This document shows positions 5,883 through 9,297 of a stretch of DNA of 9,297 nucleotides, piece by piece (position 1 is the stretch's first letter; each line of letters begins with the position of its first letter). The translations under genes and the position numbers were made by a program. A model generated the notes under the pieces. The model was not told where the DNA came from, ran no database searches, and saw only the letters and a list, made by a program, of their open reading frames with translations. This stretch comes from Desulfobacterales bacterium (lineage in GTDB: Bacteria > Desulfobacterota > Desulfobacteria > Desulfobacterales > Desulfobacteraceae): positions 1 through 9,297 of the forward strand of contig JAKSBM010000869.1 of assembly GCA_022361135.1 (NCBI GenBank), given 5' to 3'.

Positions 5883-8870
5883 ATGGAAAACATCTCACTG
5901 ACGGAGGGGCAATCCATTCATGGCTACACAGTCAACCGCATCTGCTCCCTTCCCAGCATAGACTCCACTTTTATCGAACTGACTCATCTGAAAACCCAAG
6001 CTCGCCACATTCACATTGCCAACACGGATAAGGAAAACACCTTTAGTGTCATTTTCCGCACCGTACCCAAGGATTCGTCGGGTGTGGCCCATATCCTCGA
6101 ACATACTGTGCTCTGCGGTTCAAAAAAGTTCAATGTCAGAGATCCGTTCTTTTCCATGATCAAACGCAGTCTTTCCACATTCATGAACGCGTTCACGGCC
6201 AGTGACTGGACCATGTATCCCTTCTCGAGTCAGAATGAGAAAGACTATTACAATCTCATGGATGTCTATCTGGATGCGGCCTTTTTCCCCCGCATCGACG
6301 AGCTCAGCTTTAAACAGGAAGGGCATCGTCTGGACATCCGTGAAGATCAGGACCATGAAGCGGCCCAGGGAATCCAGCTGGAATACAAAGGCGTGGTGTA
6401 CAATGAAATGAAAGGCGCCATGTCTTCCCCGGGCCAGGTCATGGGAAGAGCCCTGTTGAAAAGCCTCTACCCCGATACCACCTATAGTAACAATTCCGGT
6501 GGCGAACCCTCACGGATCCCCGATCTGACCTGGGAAGGACTCAAAGCCTTCCACGGCCAGTACTATCACCCCTCCAACGCCTGCTTTTATACCTATGGCA
6601 ACCTGCCCCTGGAAAAGAGTCTGGAATATATTTCCACCAAGGTTCTGGATCAATTCGACCAGCTGGAAATGGACACCCGGGTCCCGCCCCAGCCCCGGTG
6701 GGACAGCCCCCGGACGGACCAAATGGCATACGCCTTTGCCGATGCCGAAACCATTGAATCCAAATACCAGGGATGCCTGGCCTGGCTCACCTGCGACGTC
6801 AACGACAATATCAATGTCCTGGCCCTCTCCATCTTGGAACAGGTCCTTCTGGGCAACTCCGCCTCCCCCCTAAGGAAGGCCCTCATTGACTCCAAGCTGG
6901 GCTCGGCCCTTTCGGATTCCACCGGATTTGAACCCGACAATAAAGCCGCCCTCTTTGTCTGCGGCCTCAAGGACATTAAAAAAGAATCCGTGGCGGCCGT
7001 GGAAACCATCATTTTCGACACCCTGAAAACCCTTGTGGACAAAGGCATCGACAAATCCCTCATCGAATCGGCCATCCACCAGATCGAATTCCACAGAAAA
7101 GAAATCACCAACACCCCCTACCCATTCGGCATCAAACTCCTGCTCTCATTCAGCGGGGTTCTGATCCACGACGGGGATCCGGTCTCCTGTGTCAACATTG
7201 ACCAGGACCTGGAATATATTAAGGGGGAAATCCAGAAGGGCCCCTATCTGGAAAATCTCATCCAGACCTATTTCCTGGACAACCCCCACCGGGTCAGCTT
7301 CACCCTGGAGCCGGATCTGGATCTGGAGGAAAAGACCAATGCAGAGACACGCAGGGAATTGGCGGAAAAACTAAAAACGCTGACCGAGCGGGATCTGGAG
7401 GAGATCAAGGCCGACGCCAAGGCATTGGAGGCCTTGCAGGAAGCCGAGGAAGACCTTTCCGTCCTCCCCACCCTGGCCCTGTCCGATGTGCCCCCGGAGA
7501 TTGAAATCATCAAACCCGACCACAGGGGAACGGCCTCTCCGGCCACCTGCTACGACAAGGCCACCTCGGGAATTCTCTACTTCACCTGTCCCGTGGGGGC
7601 CGGTGACATTCCCGCCCATTATTTCCCCCTGCTCCCCTTCTTCTCCAAGGCCTTCACCAATGGGGGAACCCGGAACTTCGCCTACACCGAAATGGCCGAA
7701 AAGATGGACCTATACACCGGCGGCATTGCCATGTCCCCCTTTTCAGGCTCCTATTTCGACCAGGGGGGGAATTCCCATTCCTTCATGGCCCTCCACGGAA
7801 AGGCCCTGGACCGCAACGTGGACAAACTCTTTGAGATGATCCAGGAATTTGTCCTCAACTACGAATTCAAAGACATGGAACGGCTCAACAGCCTGCTCCT
7901 CCAATACCAGGCCGGCATGGAAGCCTCCATCGTCTCCACCGGTCACCGGTATGCCATCTCCCTGGCCTCACGCCACCTGTCCCAGGCCTCCCACATCAAC
8001 GAGCTCTGGCACGGTATCCACCAATACCAATACATCAAGGGGATAGCGGAACAGGCCCAGGGAAATCCCGAAATCCTCACCCAGCTGGCCTCGGATTTCG
8101 CAACCCTGGCCCAGACCCTGTTCAAAAAAGACAACTTCAGGCCCGCCGTCATCGGCAGCACTGAATCCATGGCCCGGGCCGATCAATGCATCGCCGACAT
8201 CATGGCCCCCCTTTCCACCAATGGCGATGGGGCCTTTGTCCTGCCGGAACTGGAACGGGAAACCCAACGGCCTTACAACGGCTGGTACACCAACACCGCC
8301 GTCTCCTTTGTGGGCCAGGCCTTTAAAACCGTCCGGATCACCCACCCGGACAGCCCGGGACTGGCCGTCATTGCCAAAATCCTGAGGTCCAAATTCCTCC
8401 ACAGGGAAATCCGGGAAAAGGGGGGTGCCTACGGCGGCTTCGCCCTTTACAACACCGAGGAAGGTATTTTCTCCTTCGGTTCCTACCGGGATCCCCACAT
8501 CAAGCGGACCCTGGATGTTTACGGACAGGCCTGCAACTACATCATGGATGGGGACTACACCGAAACCGACGTCAAGGAAGCCATCCTCCAGGTCTGCTCG
8601 GAAATCGACAAGCCGGAAACCCCGGGGCCCGCCGCCATGAAAGCCTTCTACCGGGACATCACCAAATTGTCCGACGAAATCCGGAAGAACTTCAAGGATG
8701 CCCTCCTCAACCTGGACCGCAGCCGGGTGCTGGAAATTGCCCGGACCTATTTCAATGTGGCCGAGGAAGACAAGGGCGTCTCCGTCATCTCCAGCAAACC
8801 CCAGCTGGAAGCGGCCAATGCGGAATTGAAAGCCCAGGGACAGGCCCCCCTGGAATTGTTCAAAATCTAA
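5883..8870 (+). CDS. M16C-family zinc metallopeptidase (PreP/Cym1-like)
   Basis: A 995-residue protein of the insulinase superfamily, close in layout to presequence protease PreP, which degrades unstructured peptides inside a closed chamber made of two halves joined by a hinge. The first half has the inverted zinc motif HILEH (His70, Glu73, His74), with the third ligand Glu175 in YNEMKGAM. FNVRDPFFSM (83-92) and FMNAFTASDWTMYPFSS (100-116) are strong family signatures. A charged helical hinge (about 455-520) leads to LPTLALSDVPPE (around 528-540), typical of the M16C-associated domain. The second half ends with REIREKGGAYGG (841-852), whose Arg844 and Tyr850 are in the position of the conserved substrate-binding pair. 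Active-site residues are intact and length is normal. No signal peptide is seen, so it is probably cytoplasmic and clears peptide fragments. The ribosome site is weak (GGGAA). It lies 15 bp after the winged-helix gene and ends 20 bp before a strong terminator. Confidence 0.96.
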   Translation: MENISLTEGQSIHGYTVNRICSLPSIDSTFIELTHLKTQARHIHIANTDKENTFSVIFRTVPKDSSGVAHILEHTVLCGSKKFNVRDPFFSMIKRSLSTFMNAFTASDWTMYPFSSQNEKDYYNLMDVYLDAAFFPRIDELSFKQEGHRLDIREDQDHEAAQGIQLEYKGVVYNEMKGAMSSPGQVMGRALLKSLYPDTTYSNNSGGEPSRIPDLTWEGLKAFHGQYYHPSNACFYTYGNLPLEKSLEYISTKVLDQFDQLEMDTRVPPQPRWDSPRTDQMAYAFADAETIESKYQGCLAWLTCDVNDNINVLALSILEQVLLGNSASPLRKALIDSKLGSALSDSTGFEPDNKAALFVCGLKDIKKESVAAVETIIFDTLKTLVDKGIDKSLIESAIHQIEFHRKEITNTPYPFGIKLLLSFSGVLIHDGDPVSCVNIDQDLEYIKGEIQKGPYLENLIQTYFLDNPHRVSFTLEPDLDLEEKTNAETRRELAEKLKTLTERDLEEIKADAKALEALQEAEEDLSVLPTLALSDVPPEIEIIKPDHRGTASPATCYDKATSGILYFTCPVGAGDIPAHYFPLLPFFSKAFTNGGTRNFAYTEMAEKMDLYTGGIAMSPFSGSYFDQGGNSHSFMALHGKALDRNVDKLFEMIQEFVLNYEFKDMERLNSLLLQYQAGMEASIVSTGHRYAISLASRHLSQASHINELWHGIHQYQYIKGIAEQAQGNPEILTQLASDFATLAQTLFKKDNFRPAVIGSTESMARADQCIADIMAPLSTNGDGAFVLPELERETQRPYNGWYTNTAVSFVGQAFKTVRITHPDSPGLAVIAKILRSKFLHREIREKGGAYGGFALYNTEEGIFSFGSYRDPHIKRTLDVYGQACNYIMDGDYTETDVKEAILQVCSEIDKPETPGPAAMKAFYRDITKLSDEIRKNFKDALLNLDRSRVLEIARTYFNVAEEDKGVSVISSKPQLEAANAELKAQGQAPLELFKI

Positions 8871-8890
8871 TTCCCTTTGGCGCCACAAAA

Positions 8891-8933
8891 ATAAATAAAG
8901 CCCCTCCGGCCATGCCGGAGGGGCTTTATTTAT
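8891..8933 (+). terminator. Strong intrinsic terminator after the M16C peptidase gene
   Basis: A perfect 20-bp stem (8891-8910 with 8914-8933) with a three-base CAT loop. The core AGCCCCTCCGGC is GC-rich, and the outer stem supplies A-rich left and U-rich right arms (CTTTATTTAT). Because the stem carries A-runs and T-runs on both sides, it could also stop transcription arriving from the right. Confidence 0.93.
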
Positions 8934-9134
8934 GGAACCAATTCCATGGCGATTCTCAAAAATTTATTCCCAAACCATGAACAAAATTTGCCATTCATCT
9001 GAACCAGCGCATCCATGAAGTCTGGTCCCGTTCAATGGGAACGTTATTTTAAGAATCACTCTATTTTTCCATGTATAAAGGGCGCCGGGACAAATCGTCC
9101 CCAGCGCCCTTTGTCAATGTGCATCCGCCGTCAA
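8934..9134. other. Convergent intergenic spacer
   Basis: The spacer between the plus-strand peptidase operon and the minus-strand gene at the right edge. Besides the terminator hairpin described separately at 9077-9112, it contains two short dyads: ATGGAA-N4-TTCCAT at 8932-8947, and CGTTC-N5-GAACG at 9029-9043 followed by TTATTTT. These may be accessory termination structures. No coding frame is supported. Confidence 0.5.
9077..9112 (-). terminator. Terminator of the right-edge minus-strand gene
   Basis: AAAGGGCGC (9077-9085) pairs perfectly with GCGCCCTTT (9104-9112). An inner GGGAC/GTCCC pair (9087-9091 with 9097-9101) closes a five-base loop, with small bulges between the two stems. It lies 22 bp beyond the stop of the minus-strand gene. 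On that strand the stem ends in CCCTTTAT, a short U-tract, so it is a reasonable but not textbook terminator. Confidence 0.6.
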
Positions 9135-9297
9135 TCAGGAACGGAACAATCGGGATAATTTCTCCAATTGTTCCCCATCCAACTCCCCCCGTTCCCGGGC
9201 GATATCCAGGGTATGGTTGCCCAGCATTCGATAGAGATCCGAAAATTGGGGCATTTTGTCATCAATGTCGTCCAGGTGGCTGGAAATGATATCCTCA
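9135..9297 (-). CDS. C-terminal end of an unidentified protein (runs off right edge)
   Basis: Reading leftward from the right edge, 53 codons are open before a TGA at 9137-9135. The peptide is acidic and helical in character (for example SSHLDDIDDKMPQFSDLYRM and LDGEQLEKLSRLFRS). No stop occurs in this frame, codon use is like that of the neighbouring genes, and a hairpin terminator follows 22 bp later, so it is very likely the tail of a real gene. I do not recognise the family. No catalytic motif is visible. Confidence 0.72.
   Translation of the reverse strand, partial: EDIISSHLDDIDDKMPQFSDLYRMLGNHTLDIARERGELDGEQLEKLSRLFRS

Noticed and set aside
7968..8888. 306-codon open frame on the minus strand opposite the peptidase gene
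   Set aside because: Mirror of strongly C-ending codons in the peptidase gene. Its ATG lies just before the terminator of the convergent operon, and no homology is recognisable.
9071..9289. 72-codon plus-strand frame near the right edge
   Set aside because: It runs through the 9077-9112 terminator hairpin and lies opposite the minus-strand coding tail. Its Pro-rich composition indicates a shadow frame.

Overview
The window reads as ordinary chromosomal DNA of a Gram-negative anaerobe. The best guess is a sulfate-reducing member of the Desulfobacterota (Desulfobacterales-like). This is inferred from the gene mix: an LL-diaminopimelate aminotransferase (DapL) lysine route, two tandem MoeA paralogues, an HD-GYP-type protein next to rsmA, a small phasin-tail/winged-helix protein and a PreP-type M16C peptidase. 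It also fits the moderately GC-rich codon use and ATG starts. No mobile element, CRISPR array, tRNA or rRNA was seen.

Left half, minus strand (about 5207 down to 1): five genes point leftward. rsmA (16S rRNA dimethyladenosine transferase) overlaps a degenerate HD-GYP protein by one base (TGATG). After a 180-bp gap with a good sigma70-type promoter (TTGACT-16-TATATT) comes dapL. dapL overlaps moeA by one base (TAATG), and moeA is followed 20 bp later by a second, diverged moeA-like gene that runs off the left edge. The dapL promoter settles the dapL start at 2769. A longer reading frame begins at 2841, but that ATG lies just downstream of the -10 box, at or before the expected transcription start.

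Centre (5208-5504): an AT-rich divergent intergenic region holds a perfect 7-bp dyad (ACTTTTG-N7-CAAAAGT). The dyad lies between a TTGACT box and a weak -10-like element on the plus strand. A second dyad region sits just upstream of the plus-strand operon.

Right half, plus strand (5505-8870): a 120-aa protein combines a short amphipathic/coiled-coil helix resembling PHA-granule-protein tails with a C-terminal winged helix. Fifteen bases later begins a 995-aa PreP/Cym1-like zinc metallopeptidase with an intact inverted zinc motif (HILEH plus a distal Glu). A very strong terminator with a perfect 20-bp stem follows. A second hairpin belongs to a convergent minus-strand gene of which only the last 53 codons are present.

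The most unusual items are the HD-GYP-like protein, which has Tyr-Asp for His-Asp, CYP for GYP and a His-rich insertion, and the phasin-tail/winged-helix plus PreP pair with its dyad-containing control region. Neither is proven to be a new system. The rest is recognisable housekeeping content.
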